Source: Arthrobacter jiangjiafuii
Lineage (GTDB): Bacteria > Actinomycetota > Actinomycetes > Actinomycetales > Micrococcaceae
Direction of reading: 5' to 3'
Assembly (NCBI RefSeq): GCF_018622995.1
Contig: NZ_CP076022.1
Span: 1,922,001 to 1,986,000 of the forward strand
Length of the DNA stretch: 64,000 nt
In this document: positions 37,111 through 47,549 of the stretch, in pieces
Numbering within the stretch: position 1 is the stretch's first letter
Layout of the letters: every line of letters starts with the position of its first letter
Notes under the pieces: generated by a model
Told to the model about the DNA's origin: nothing
Database searches by the model: none
The model's input: the letters and a program-made list of their open reading frames with translations, nothing else
Position numbers and translations under genes: made by a program

Positions 37111-37343
37111 TCAGTGGACCTTTCGAGGGGGTGGGGGAAACAAAACCTGAACTGCAATGGCAGCCTTTCAAGTCTACCGTCCCGCACGGATTTGTAGAAA
37201 ACCTCCAAAGGATTTACAGTCCGGCGCCGCTACTGTCGAAAGCAGCACAGCCCGCACCGGCCCTCAGTGGCAGGCAGGGCCGCCGCGAAGCCTCCGGGGG
37301 TGATTTCCATCACTCTCATAGAACTCCCACCAAGCGAGCCCCG

Positions 37344-37976
37344 ATGAGCACTTTCCCCGCTCCCCCGGCGTCCTCCCGCCACCGCGACACCGGACACCGC
37401 AGCCGGTGGACCCCGGCCGACCTGGCCATGATTGCCGTTTTCGCGGCCCTGATAGCCGCCTTTTCACTGCTGCCGGGCGTGCCGCTGGGGGCCGGCGTGC
37501 CCATCACCCTGCAGACGTTCGCCGTGATGCTCACCGGCATCCTCCTGGGTCCGTCGCGGGGTACCGCAGCAGTGGGGCTGTATCTGCTGGCCGGACTGGC
37601 GGGCCTGCCGGTCTTCAGCGGTTTCCGCAGCGGCCTGGGTGTCCTGGCCGGACCGTCGGCCGGCTACCTGCTGGCCTTCCTCCCTGCCGCGTTCGCGGTG
37701 GGGCTGCTGGCCCGGGCGGTGCTGCGGCACGCCCCGGCGCGCCGGCGGCGTGCCCGGTTCCTGCTGCTGTTCGCCGCAGCGATGACGGTCAGCTTCCTGG
37801 TGGTGCATCCGCTGGGGATCGGCGGGATGATGCTCAACGCACGGCTCGACTTCCGCGCCGCCCTCACCGCCGACATGGTCTTCTGGCCCGGCGACCTGCT
37901 CAAGAACCTGCTGGCGGCAGCCGTGGCCGTCACCGTGTTGAAGGCCTTTCCCCGGCTGGCAGCGAAACGCCGCTGA
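37344..37976 (+). CDS. bioY: biotin ECF transporter S component
   Basis: 210 aa with six TM helices. BioY family blocks: PITLQTFAVMLTGILLGPSRG, GLAGLPVFSGF, GVLAGPSAGYLLAF. Binds biotin for import. ATG 37344 begins a Ser/Arg-rich N-terminus before the first helix. It overlaps the ATPase gene by one base (TGATG) and the three genes form bioYMN. The 233 bp upstream contain a short GC hairpin (37258-37280) but no identifiable riboswitch. Confidence 0.93.
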   Translation: MSTFPAPPASSRHRDTGHRSRWTPADLAMIAVFAALIAAFSLLPGVPLGAGVPITLQTFAVMLTGILLGPSRGTAAVGLYLLAGLAGLPVFSGFRSGLGVLAGPSAGYLLAFLPAAFAVGLLARAVLRHAPARRRRARFLLLFAAAMTVSFLVVHPLGIGGMMLNARLDFRAALTADMVFWPGDLLKNLLAAAVAVTVLKAFPRLAAKRR

Positions 37977-38674
37977 TGCCCCGGATCTCGCTGCACAATG
38001 CGTCGGTGCTGTCTTCGGAGGTCCCGGCCGTGCCGATCCTGCATCCGCTGTCCCTGGAACTTACCGAGGACCGGATCGCGGTGATCGGCGCCAACGGATC
38101 AGGCAAGTCCACTTTCCTGAGGCTGCTCAACGGCCTGGCTCGTCCCGACAGCGGGACAGTCACCGTTGACGGGCTGGACACCGCACGGCACGGAAACAAG
38201 GTCCGCCGCCGGGTGGGGTTTGTCTTCACCGATCCGCTCTCCCAGCTGGTCATGCCCACCGGGCGCGACGACGTCGAACTCTCCCTGCGCGCTTCCCTGC
38301 CCCGGCGCGGTGAGCGGCGGGCCGCCGCTGAAGCCCGGCTGGAGGCGATGGGCCTGCTGGCACTGGCCGACCGCAGTATTTACGACCTGTCCGGCGGGGA
38401 ACGGCAGCTGATGGCGCTGGCCTCGGTGCTGGCCGTTGATCCCCTGGTCCTCGTCGCCGACGAGCCCAGCACACTCCTGGATCTGCGCAACACCGCCCGG
38501 TTGCGGAAAATCTTCGCCGAGCTCCCGCAGCAGGTGATCTATACGACGCACGACCTCGACTTCGCCGCGGATGCCGCGCGGGTACTGGTGATCGACGGCG
38601 GCAGGATTGTGTACGACGGCGCCCCGGGGGCTGCGCTGGCTGCCTACCGCGCACTGGCGCTGGGTGTGCAGTGA
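37976..38674 (+). CDS. bioM: biotin ECF transporter ATPase (BioM-like)
   Basis: 232 aa. Walker A VIGANGSGKSTFLRLLNG, Q-loop in FTDPLSQLVMPTGRDDVEL, signature LSGGERQLMALASVL, Walker B LVADEPSTLLDLR, switch His in YTTHDLDFA. Energises the BioY/BioN complex. Placement between bioY and bioN and 1-bp/4-bp overlaps make the assignment firm; on sequence alone it is a generic EcfA. Confidence 0.93.
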   Translation: MPRISLHNASVLSSEVPAVPILHPLSLELTEDRIAVIGANGSGKSTFLRLLNGLARPDSGTVTVDGLDTARHGNKVRRRVGFVFTDPLSQLVMPTGRDDVELSLRASLPRRGERRAAAEARLEAMGLLALADRSIYDLSGGERQLMALASVLAVDPLVLVADEPSTLLDLRNTARLRKIFAELPQQVIYTTHDLDFAADAARVLVIDGGRIVYDGAPGAALAAYRALALGVQ

Positions 38675-39291
38675 ACGCACACCTGCTCGGCGCCTACCGC
38701 CCGGGCACCTCACCGGTGCACCGGGCGCCGTTGTGGCTGAAGGCAGCCGCCGTCGTCGCGCTCTCGGTTGCCGTGCTGGCCAACCGGACCCTGCCGGGGC
38801 TGGCCGCCGCCGCCGCGCTGCTCTGCCTTGCCTACGCTGCGGCGCGGCTGCTGCGCGAGCTCTGGCAGCCGTTGAAACTGATGTGGCCGGTGCTGGCACT
38901 GCTGGCAGCGTTCCAGGCCTGGACGAACGGGCCCGCCGCAGCCGTGCTGGTGTGCGGAAGCATCGTGGCCTGCGTGGCTGCCGCCCGGCTGCTGACGCTG
39001 ACTACTCCTGCACAGGACCTGCTGGACGGGCTGGTGGCACTGGTGCGGCCGCTGCGGTTCCTGGGCGCCGACCCGGAGCGGTTCGGGCTGACCCTTGCCC
39101 TGATGATGCGCAGCATTCCGTACCTGCTGGGATCCGCCCGGGACGTGAGGCAGTCCGCCATGGCCCGCGGCCTGGAACGCAACCCACGGGCATTGACCGT
39201 TCCAGTGGTCATCAAGGCGGTGGCGTACGCGCAGCAGACCGGAGACGCGCTGGCCGCCCGCGGCATCGGTGAACCCGCCGACACGGCGTAA
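38671..39291 (+). CDS. bioN: ECF transporter T component (BioN-like)
   Basis: 206 aa, five or so TM helices. The cytoplasmic coupling helices carry the EcfT Ala-Arg-Gly motifs twice (SAMARGLERNPRAL and ALAARGIGE). Couples the ATPase to BioY. GTG 38671 overlaps the bioM stop (GTGA). Confidence 0.9.
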   Translation: MNAHLLGAYRPGTSPVHRAPLWLKAAAVVALSVAVLANRTLPGLAAAAALLCLAYAAARLLRELWQPLKLMWPVLALLAAFQAWTNGPAAAVLVCGSIVACVAAARLLTLTTPAQDLLDGLVALVRPLRFLGADPERFGLTLALMMRSIPYLLGSARDVRQSAMARGLERNPRALTVPVVIKAVAYAQQTGDALAARGIGEPADTA

Positions 39292-39326
39292 CGTCAGCCT
39301 GCTGAGCGTCGGGGATAATCGGAACC

Positions 39327-40238
39327 ATGAGTTTTAACGAAAATGCACGGCTGGATTCCTCCCGGGTCAGCGACCGGCGCGGCAAGGGCAAAGGGATTGC
39401 CGTGGGCGGCGGACTCGGCGGCGGCCTGATCCTGATCCTGTCGCTGATCTTCGGAACGGATGTGATGGACGGCCTCGGATTGAGCGACGGCGGCCCCGCC
39501 GGCACCGGGGCGGGAACCTCGCAGAGCATCTCCGAGTGCCTCGATGGAGCCGACGCAAACGAGCGCCTGGACTGCCGGATCGTCGGCACCGCACAAAGCC
39601 TCGACAGCTTCTGGGCTCCGGCCCTGGCCACCGAGGGGCTGACCTATACCGAGCCCGGGGTCACCCTGTTCACCGGCCGCGTCGACACCGGCTGCGGAGC
39701 GGCAACCAGCGCAGTGGGCCCGTTCTACTGCCCGGCCGACGAGCAGACCTACTATGACACCGCGTTCTTCGACGAACTGGTGGCGCAGTACGGTGCCTCC
39801 GGCGGTCCGCTGGCTCAGGAGTACGTGGTGGCCCACGAATTCGGGCACCATGTCCAGAACCTCACCGGTGTCCTCGGCGCCTCCGCGCAGGATCCGCGCG
39901 GTGCTGATTCTGCGGCGGTCCGCACGGAACTGCAGGCCGACTGCTATGCCGGAATGTGGGCCGGAGCTGCGGCCCACATTCCGGCACCCGGCAGCGCCGA
40001 ACCTTTCCTCGCGGAGCTGACGGCCACCGATGTGCAGGACGCATTATCAGCCGCGTCCGCCATTGGTGACGACCGGATCCAGTCCATGGCCACCGGCCAG
40101 GTGAACCCCGAAAGCTGGACCCACGGCTCCGGGGACCAGCGGCAGGCATGGTTCATGCAGGGCTACACCAACAACGATGGCGGCCTCGGCGTCTGCGATA
40201 CCTTCAGCGCGGCCGATCTGGGCAGCCCCGGCGCCTAG
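39327..40238 (+). CDS. YpfJ-family neutral zinc metallopeptidase
   Basis: 303 aa. Single TM at residues ~22-45 (gly-rich GGGLGGGLILILSLIFG) after a short cytoplasmic tail, then an extracytoplasmic domain with YYDTAFFDEL, zinc motif HEFGHHVQNL and ELQADCYAGMWAG, whose Glu/Asp provides the third ligand. Complete family length. Substrates unknown. ATG 39327 without a strong ribosome site. Convergent with the following gene. Confidence 0.9.
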   Translation: MSFNENARLDSSRVSDRRGKGKGIAVGGGLGGGLILILSLIFGTDVMDGLGLSDGGPAGTGAGTSQSISECLDGADANERLDCRIVGTAQSLDSFWAPALATEGLTYTEPGVTLFTGRVDTGCGAATSAVGPFYCPADEQTYYDTAFFDELVAQYGASGGPLAQEYVVAHEFGHHVQNLTGVLGASAQDPRGADSAAVRTELQADCYAGMWAGAAAHIPAPGSAEPFLAELTATDVQDALSAASAIGDDRIQSMATGQVNPESWTHGSGDQRQAWFMQGYTNNDGGLGVCDTFSAADLGSPGA

Positions 40239-40269
40239 CCTCCCCCAGGACGCAGGCGGGCCCGACCGG

Positions 40270-40665
40270 CTACGAGGCAGCCCCGACGTTCACTTCGGTG
40301 AAATCCCGGCAAAGCAGCCAGCTATCTGCCTCACGCCGCCACGACTCCATCAGCAGCGCGCGTCCGGTGACGTCTCCGCCGGTCCGGTAGGTCATTTCGT
40401 AGCAGACCACCGCCTCCCCGGCACCGCGCGGGGCAACAGTCCGAAATGCAGCATGGACGGTGGCCCCGCGCATGCCCGAGACCGCCTCCCGGAATCCCTG
40501 CCGAGCCGACGCACCGTCAAAGGGGACGGCGGCGGCCGCTTCCTGCCCCAGCCAGCCGTGGTAATCCGGCGCCAGGAAGGCCTCAATAGGGCCGGCATCC
40601 CCCGATGCCATCGCCTCGTTCCAGGCATCCAGATACTGTTCGTGAAAATCCGCGGAGTTTTCCAT
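40270..40665 (-). CDS. SnoaL-like/DUF4440 NTF2-fold protein
   Basis: 131 aa. Typical NTF2-like start HEQYLDAWNEAMASGDAG followed by AFLAPDYHGWLG, beta strands with VVCYEMTYRTGG and a final SWLLCRDFTEV. Such proteins bind small ligands or act as steroid-isomerase-like enzymes; no catalytic residue set is clear. ATG 40665 gives a compact domain; no good ribosome site. Separated from the suf genes by a strong terminator. Confidence 0.75.
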   Translation of the reverse strand: MENSADFHEQYLDAWNEAMASGDAGPIEAFLAPDYHGWLGQEAAAAVPFDGASARQGFREAVSGMRGATVHAAFRTVAPRGAGEAVVCYEMTYRTGGDVTGRALLMESWRREADSWLLCRDFTEVNVGAAS

Positions 40666-40711
40666 GCCGCACACGCTACATCCCCCGGCCGCCATAACAG
40701 TCAGGCACGCA

Positions 40712-40750
40712 CGAAGGGCCGCTCCCCCGTGTCGGGGAAGCGGCCCTTCG
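40712..40750. terminator. very strong hairpin terminating the suf operon
   Basis: 17-nt arms (40712-40728 and 40734-40750) pair with a single mismatch: CGAAGGGCCGCT..., loop of 5. It lies 75 bp after the sufT stop and 47 bp before the SnoaL-like gene on the same strand. U tract is minimal (TTTG on the plus side, CTTCG on the minus side). Confidence 0.75.
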
Positions 40751-40753
40751 GTG

Positions 40754-40807
40754 TTTGTCCGTCTGGACGCGTTTGTCCGTTAGGAAGCGCCTGTCCGTTA
40801 GGACGCG
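40754..40807. repeat. three tandem 18-bp units downstream of sufT
   Basis: TTTGTCCGTCTGGACGCG (40754-40771), TTTGTCCGTTAGGAAGCG (40772-40789) and CCTGTCCGTTAGGACGCG (40790-40807) stand head to tail. Each unit is itself a small palindrome (GTCC-N4-GGAC, one arm degenerate in the middle copy). The array fills the space between the sufT stop and the hairpin at 40712-40750. Confidence 0.9.
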
Positions 40808-40824
40808 GCAGTCAGCACCGGAGG

Positions 40825-41154
40825 CTAGATGTTGAAGCCCAGCGCGCGCATCTGGTCGCGGCCGTCGTCAGTGATCTTCTCCGGACCCCACGGCGGCATC
40901 CAGACCCAGCTCAGGCGCCAGTCGTCGACGACGCCGTCCAGGGCCTGGCCAACCTGCTCTTCGAGCACATCGGTCAGCGGGCAGGCGGCAGTGGTCAGCG
41001 TCATGTCGATCAGCAGCGCGCCGTCCTCGGCGTACCGCAGGCCGTAGAGCAGACCCAGGTCCACAACGTTCACGCCCAGCTCGGGGTCGATGACGTCCTT
41101 CAAGGCCTCTTCGACGTCCTCCAGGGACGTCTGGGCCAGATTCGACTCACTCAT
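40825..41154 (-). CDS. sufT: SufT-type MIP18/DUF59 Fe-S assembly factor
   Basis: 109 aa. DUF59 core: VIDPELGVNVVDLGLLYGL, LTTAACPLTDVLEEQV with the conserved Cys, and WMPPWGPEKI. Involved in maturation of Fe-S proteins. ATG 41154 is favoured over the adjacent ATG 41157 because AAGGAG then has a 6-nt rather than 3-nt spacer. Last gene of the suf operon, 38 bp after sufC. Confidence 0.93.
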   Translation of the reverse strand: MSESNLAQTSLEDVEEALKDVIDPELGVNVVDLGLLYGLRYAEDGALLIDMTLTTAACPLTDVLEEQVGQALDGVVDDWRLSWVWMPPWGPEKITDDGRDQMRALGFNI

Positions 41155-41192
41155 CATCTGCTCCTTGGCAGTTGTAGCGGACAGGGTTAAGC

Positions 41193-41990
41193 CTAGGCCT
41201 TCAGGGCGTTGGCGGTAGCCGTGGCGGCCGTGGCGTTGGCGCCGGTGAAGCGGTCGTAGCCTTCTTCTTCGAGGCGGTCGGCCAGCTCGGGGCCGCCCTG
41301 CTCGGCGATGCGGCCATCAACGAACACGTGCACGAAATCCGGCTTGATGTAGCGCAGGATCCGCGTGTAGTGCGTGATGAGCAGGGTGCCCATCTCGCCC
41401 TTGGAGTGTTCGCGGTTCACGCCTTCGGAGACAACCTTCAGGGCATCGACGTCGAGGCCGGAGTCGGTCTCGTCGAGGATGGCGAACTTCGGGCGGAAGA
41501 GCTCGAGCTGGAGGATCTCCACGCGCTTCTTCTCACCGCCGGAGAAGCCTTCGTTGACGTTGCGCGAGGCAAAGTCGGCGTCGATGCGCAGCTGGGACAT
41601 GGCCGCCTTGACGTCCTTGGTCCAGTGGCGCAGCGAGGGGGCTTCGCCATCGAGCGCGGTCTTGGCGGTGCGCAGGAAGTTGGTCATGGTCACACCGGGA
41701 ACCTCGACCGGGTACTGCATGGCCAGGAACAGGCCGGCGCGGGCGCGGGCGTCCACGCTCATTTCCAGGACGTCTTCGCCGTCGAGCGTGATGGAGCCGC
41801 TGTCGACGATGTAGCGCGGGTGTCCGGCGATGGTGGAGGCCAGCGTGGACTTGCCGGAGCCATTGGGGCCCATGATGGCGTGGGTCTCACCGGTATTGAT
41901 GGTCAGGCTGACGCCCTTCAGGATCTGCTTTTTGACATCCTGGTCGGTCAAAATGCTGACGTGAAGATCTTTGATCTCAAGAGTAGACAT
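41193..41990 (-). CDS. sufC: Fe-S assembly ATPase SufC
   Basis: 265 aa. ABC-type ATPase of the SufBCD scaffold: Walker A MGPNGSGKSTLASTIAG, signature FSGGEKKRVEILQLE, Walker B FAILDETDSGLDVDAL with the SufC-specific DETDSGLD, switch His in LITHYTRIL. Alanine/threonine-rich C-terminal tail (TGANATAATATANALKA). ATG 41990, with GGAG 13 nt upstream. Separated from sufD by 104 bp containing a hairpin. Confidence 0.96.
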   Translation of the reverse strand: MSTLEIKDLHVSILTDQDVKKQILKGVSLTINTGETHAIMGPNGSGKSTLASTIAGHPRYIVDSGSITLDGEDVLEMSVDARARAGLFLAMQYPVEVPGVTMTNFLRTAKTALDGEAPSLRHWTKDVKAAMSQLRIDADFASRNVNEGFSGGEKKRVEILQLELFRPKFAILDETDSGLDVDALKVVSEGVNREHSKGEMGTLLITHYTRILRYIKPDFVHVFVDGRIAEQGGPELADRLEEEGYDRFTGANATAATATANALKA

Positions 41991-42057
41991 ACGAGTTACG
42001 CTTTCTCCTTTGCACGCTCTGGTGCGTATTTAAGCTTCAAAAAGTGTGGGTGCGCCG

Positions 42058-42089
42058 GTTCCCCGGGAGCCGCGTGGCCCCCGGGGAAC
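42058..42089 (-). promoter_or_regulatory. intercistronic hairpin between sufD and sufC
   Basis: Perfect 10-bp arms GTTCCCCGGG (42058-42067) and CCCGGGGAAC (42080-42089). Read on the minus strand the stem is followed after about 14 nt by CTTTTTG. It begins 6 nt after the sufD stop and may act as partial terminator, RNA processing or stability element. Confidence 0.55.
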
Positions 42090-42094
42090 GCCGG

Positions 42095-43425
42095 CTAGCT
42101 TTCGACTGCTGCGAGCTCGCGCTCGACGGCCTCGGTGAGCCGTTCTTCCAGTGCCGGAACCTTGATCTGCTGGATGATCTCATTGAGGAATCCTCGGACC
42201 ACCAGGCGGCGGGCAACATCCTCGGGGATGCCGCGGGCCATCAGGTAGAACAGGTGCTCATCGTCGAACCGGCCGGTGGCGCTGGCATGGCCGGCGCCCT
42301 CGATCAGTCCGGTTTCGATCTCCAGGTTCGGCACCGAGTCGGCGCGGCCGCCGTCGGTCAGGAGCAGGTTGCGGTTGACCTCGTATGTGTCGGTGCCTTC
42401 TGCTTCCTTGCGGATCAGGACGTCACCCACCCAGACGGTGTGCGCATCGCGGCCCTGCAGGGCGCCCTTGTACATGACGCGGGACTTGCAGTTCGGGACC
42501 GCGTGGTCCACGAACAGGCGCTGTTCCAGGTGCTGCCCGGCGTCGGCGTAGTACAGGCCGAACATCTGCACGTCGCCGCCAACAGCGGTGAAGCGCGACG
42601 ACGGCGTGATCCGCACCAGGTCTCCGCCGAGGCTGACCACTACGTGCTTGAACTTCGCGTCGCGGCCAAGCTTGGCGTACTGGGCGGAGGCGTGAACGGC
42701 GTCGTCGTCCCAGTCCTGGACCGAGACAACGGTCAGTTCAGCGCCGTCGCCGACAACGATTTCCACGTTCTGGGACAGCGTGGCCGAGCCCTTGTGGTCC
42801 AGGACCACCACTGCCTTGGAGAACTTCTCCGCGGTGATCACGATGTGCTGCGCCGCGGGATCCTTGCCGGCACCGGTCATGGTCAGCGTGGTGCTGCCCT
42901 CGACGACGGTTTCGGCCGGGATGGTGACAACGGTGGCCTCGGTAAAGGCTTCCCAGGCGGCAGCTGCCACCAGGTCCTCCGGGATACCGGCGGTGCCGAT
43001 GCGGGCATCGGTGCGCGCCACGTTTTCCACGCGGACGCCCTCGGGTGCCACAACGGCAACCCCGGGGGCGGTGCCGGTCAATTCAGCGGTATGCAGGCCG
43101 CGAAGGCGCTTGAGCGGGGTGAACCGCCAGTCTTCTTCACGTCCGGTCAGTTTGCCGAAGTCGCCGCGGCTGTAGGAGGTCAGGCGTCCGGCGCGTGAGC
43201 TGTCCGGAATGCCTGCCCCTGCGCCGTGGCTGTGGGACTTGCTGCTGTCGCCGCCGAGGACTGCGGAGGATTCGTTCAGCGGAGAGAGGTTCTCGCCCTC
43301 TTCGGTGAAACCGTCAATCCGAATGCGGCTGTCCCCGGAGGGGGCACCGATCCTGGCTTTGACGCCCTCTACGGTTTTGCTGACCTGTTCGGTCACGGTT
43401 TCGACGACGTCGTTAAGCTTCGACA

Positions 43426-43426
<1 letters not shown>
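42095..43426 (-). CDS. sufD: Fe-S assembly protein SufD
   Basis: 443 aa. N-terminal helical region of unusual sequence (KLNDVVETVTEQVSKTVEGV), then the SufBD beta-helix with ALQGRDAHTVWVGDVLIR, IEGAGHASATGRFDDEHLFY and C-terminal MARGIPEDVARRLVVRGFL. Partner of SufB/SufC in de novo cluster assembly. Start ATG 43426 overlaps the sufB stop by one base (TAATG), indicating coupled translation. Confidence 0.95.
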
Positions 43427-44900
<1,474 letters not shown>

Positions 44901-44901
<1 letters not shown>

Positions 44902-45683
44902 CACGGCCTTTCTTGCTGATGAATGGATGTGGACTGGGTGGTTTCGGCGTGCACTGGAACGTGCGCCGCAGACCGTGTTCGACCCACGGGTATGTGGGTC
45001 GTACATACGTGACCGCCGCGGGACAACGTGGACAGTCTACGGACGTCCACATCCAGCAGGCGGGCAAAAACTTCGGTTTCCTTGTCGCAGAAGACCGTGT
45101 AGGCGCTGGCAAGACCCTGGATGGGGCAGTGCCCCTGGCACAGCTGCACGCTCAGCAGGGTGCTGGGCTTCTTGGCCGTGCCGATCATGGTGGTGGATCC
45201 CACGAATCCATCCTTGGTCAGCTCGGCCGCAAGGGCCTGTGCCTTGTCGGCGATGTCCGGTCCTGCCGCTTCGACGGCCGGACGGTACTTCTCTTCCATC
45301 CGGGCAAAACGGTCGGCGGCGAACTGTTCGATGGCTTCGGGACCCGCGGCCAGTCCGAGCTGGCGCAGGGCTTCCGTTGCGATATCCAGGTAGTCGTTGC
45401 CCAGATAGGCCTGCCCCTGAGGGCTCAGGACGTATCTGCGCGCCGGGCGGCCTGCGCCCGACGACGGATTGCTGACCCGCTTGACCTCGATCAGGCCCTT
45501 CGCAGACAACGCGTCGAGGTGCCGGCGGACGGCGGCGGGGGTGAAACCCAGACGCTCGCCAAGTTCAGCTGCGCTGACCGGGCCGTGCTCCAGCACCGCA
45601 CCCAGGACACGGTCCCGGGTGCGTTCCTCCGCTTCGCGGACTGCTGCCGGCTTGGCCACTGCCTCCGGCTCAGAGTTGCTCAT
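44901..45683 (-). CDS. sufR: SufR-type Fe-S-sensing repressor
   Basis: 260 aa. N-terminal winged helix ([39 protein letters not shown]) and a C-terminal domain with cysteines placed as cluster ligands: [19 protein letters not shown] and [10 protein letters not shown]. Represses suf when its cluster is intact. ATG 45683 gives the family N-terminus; an in-frame GTG at 45692 is possible. No ribosome site; a -10-like TAGGTC (45704-45709, minus strand) with TTAGTG 16 bp further predicts a very short leader. Confidence 0.9.
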
Positions 45684-45844
45684 AGAATACACAACACAAG
45701 CATGACCTAATCTGTTCCCACGTGCCACTAAGGACAGGCTTCCCACTGCCACGCTGCGCTGCGGGCGGTGTCCGCAGCGGCATCCGCTGCGGTCCTCCGG
45801 CCGGGGTTCGGGGGTGCGGCAGCCAGTACTACCTAACGTAGAAT

Positions 45845-46804
45845 ATGACGGTGCCTAACGACGAACCCTGCCTGACCATTAAAGGCCTGATTAAGGACTG
45901 CGGTCCGGTAGCCGGTCTCGACGGCAAAATGATCCGGGTGCTCGCCGGCGTGGACTTCACTGCCCGCCGCGGCGCCGTCACTGCCCTGCTCGGCGCCAAC
46001 GGCGCCGGGAAGACCACCACCCTGGAATGCGCACAGGGCCTGCAATCCATCAACGGGGGCGAAGTGCGGCTGCTGGGCCAGGACCCCTACGGTGCCGGCG
46101 CCGACCTGCGCAGCCGGGTAGGCGTGATGCTGCAGGACGGCGGCCTTCCCCCGTCCGCGCGCCCCGTCCCGCTGCTGCACCACATCGCCTCGATGTATGC
46201 CGATCCCCGGCCCGTGGATGAACTGGTGTCCCGGCTGGGAATCGGCAGCTTTGCGAATTCGAACATCCGCCGGCTCTCCGGCGGCCAAAAGCAGCGCCTG
46301 GCCATGGCGGCCGCGCTGATCGGACGCCCCGAGGTCCTGTTCCTGGACGAGCCAAGCGCCGGCCTGGACCCGCAGTCCCGGCAGATTGTCTTTGACCTGA
46401 TCTCGGAACTGCGGGCCGAGGGACTGGGCATCATCCTGACCACCCACCTGATGGACGATGCACAGAAGCTCGCCGACTACGTCTACATCATCGACGCCGG
46501 CAAGACCATTGCGCAGGGCACCGTCGCCGAGCTGACGGCACAGACCGGCGACGTGGCCGACCAGCGGCTGATCACCTTCGACGCGGCGCCGGGACTGGAC
46601 CTGGCCGCCGTCGGGCTCCCCCACCTCAAGGCGGACGAGCGGGTCCCGGGCCACTACACCCTCCGCGGCGCCGTGACACCGGCCGACATTGCCGCCCTCG
46701 CCGCGTGGTGGGCAGCGATGGACCTGCTTCCCACCGCAATCCACATGGCCTCGCGTTCCCTCGAGGACGTTTTCCTTGACCTTTCCGGAAGGGAAATCCG
46801 ATGA
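45845..46804 (+). CDS. ABC exporter ATP-binding protein (DrrA/CcmA-like)
   Basis: 319 aa. Walker A LLGANGAGKTTTLECAQG, signature LSGGQKQRLAMAAAL, Walker B VLFLDEPSAGLDPQSR, switch LTTHLMDDAQ, then a C-terminal domain of about 90 residues usual for drug/polymer exporter ATPases. ATG 45845 has no ribosome site; GTG 45851 lies exactly 6 nt after TAGAAT and may be a leaderless start. Coupled by ATGA overlap to its permease. Conserved neighbour of ctaA and suf genes in actinobacteria; substrate unknown. Confidence 0.92.
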   Translation: MTVPNDEPCLTIKGLIKDCGPVAGLDGKMIRVLAGVDFTARRGAVTALLGANGAGKTTTLECAQGLQSINGGEVRLLGQDPYGAGADLRSRVGVMLQDGGLPPSARPVPLLHHIASMYADPRPVDELVSRLGIGSFANSNIRRLSGGQKQRLAMAAALIGRPEVLFLDEPSAGLDPQSRQIVFDLISELRAEGLGIILTTHLMDDAQKLADYVYIIDAGKTIAQGTVAELTAQTGDVADQRLITFDAAPGLDLAAVGLPHLKADERVPGHYTLRGAVTPADIAALAAWWAAMDLLPTAIHMASRSLEDVFLDLSGREIR

Positions 46805-47544
46805 GTGCCCCCGCCTCCCTGCCCGTGCGCATCCTGAACCAGGGCCGCTACGAGGCGATCACCATGCTCCGCAACGGAGAACAGCTGATCCTGGCCGTCT
46901 TCCTGCCGCTGATGGCGCTGGTGGCACTGTGCGTGACGCCGATCCTCGACGGCTACGGCAGCAGCCGGGTCGACATGGCAACCCCGGGGATCCTGGCACT
47001 CTGCGCCATGTCCACCGCCTTTACCGGACAGGGCATCGCCACCGGATTTGACCGGCGCTACGGTGTCCTGAGGTTCCTCTCCACCACTCCCCTGGGCAAG
47101 GCCGGGCTGATCGCCGGCAAGGGCATCGCCGTCGTCGCCGTCCTGGCAATCCAAGTTGTCGTCGTCAGCATCGTGGCCGCCTTCTTCGGCTGGCAGCCGT
47201 CCTGGACCGGCATTCCGCTGGGCCTGGTTTCGCTGCTGCTCGGCGCCGCCGCGTTCACCGCACTGGGACTGCTCGTAGCCGGCACCGCCCGGCCTGAGGC
47301 CACACTGGCCGTGACCAACCTGCTGTGGATCCTCCTGGCAGCTCTCGGCGGTATCATCATTCCGGCGGGAAACCTGCCGGAATTGATGCAGCCCTTCGTG
47401 GAGATCCTGCCCTCGGCCGCACTGGGTGAAGCCATGCGGTCGGCGCTGATTGATGCAGCATTCAATATCCCCGCCACGCTGATCCTGCTGGCGTGGACAG
47501 TCCTGGGCGGCCTCGCGGCCGTCCGCTGGTTCAAATGGAGTTAG
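46801..47544 (+). CDS. ABC-2 type permease
   Basis: 247 aa with six TM helices. ABC2_membrane features: EAITMLRNGEQLILAVFLPL, GQGIATGFDRRYGVLRFLST (coupling region) and GNLPELMQPFVEILPSAALGEA. Partner of the preceding ATPase. Overlaps ctaA's possible upstream ATG but not the preferred GTG. Confidence 0.92.
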   Translation: MSAPASLPVRILNQGRYEAITMLRNGEQLILAVFLPLMALVALCVTPILDGYGSSRVDMATPGILALCAMSTAFTGQGIATGFDRRYGVLRFLSTTPLGKAGLIAGKGIAVVAVLAIQVVVVSIVAAFFGWQPSWTGIPLGLVSLLLGAAAFTALGLLVAGTARPEATLAVTNLLWILLAALGGIIIPAGNLPELMQPFVEILPSAALGEAMRSALIDAAFNIPATLILLAWTVLGGLAAVRWFKWS

Positions 47545-47549
47545 ATTCC

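Noticed and set aside
37111-37343. Riboswitch (cobalamin-like CAGTGGC) or BirA-type operator upstream of bioY
   Set aside because: Only isolated fragments match; the B12 box and paired conserved elements are missing, and TGTAGAAAACC/GGATTTACA has the wrong spacing for a BirA site.
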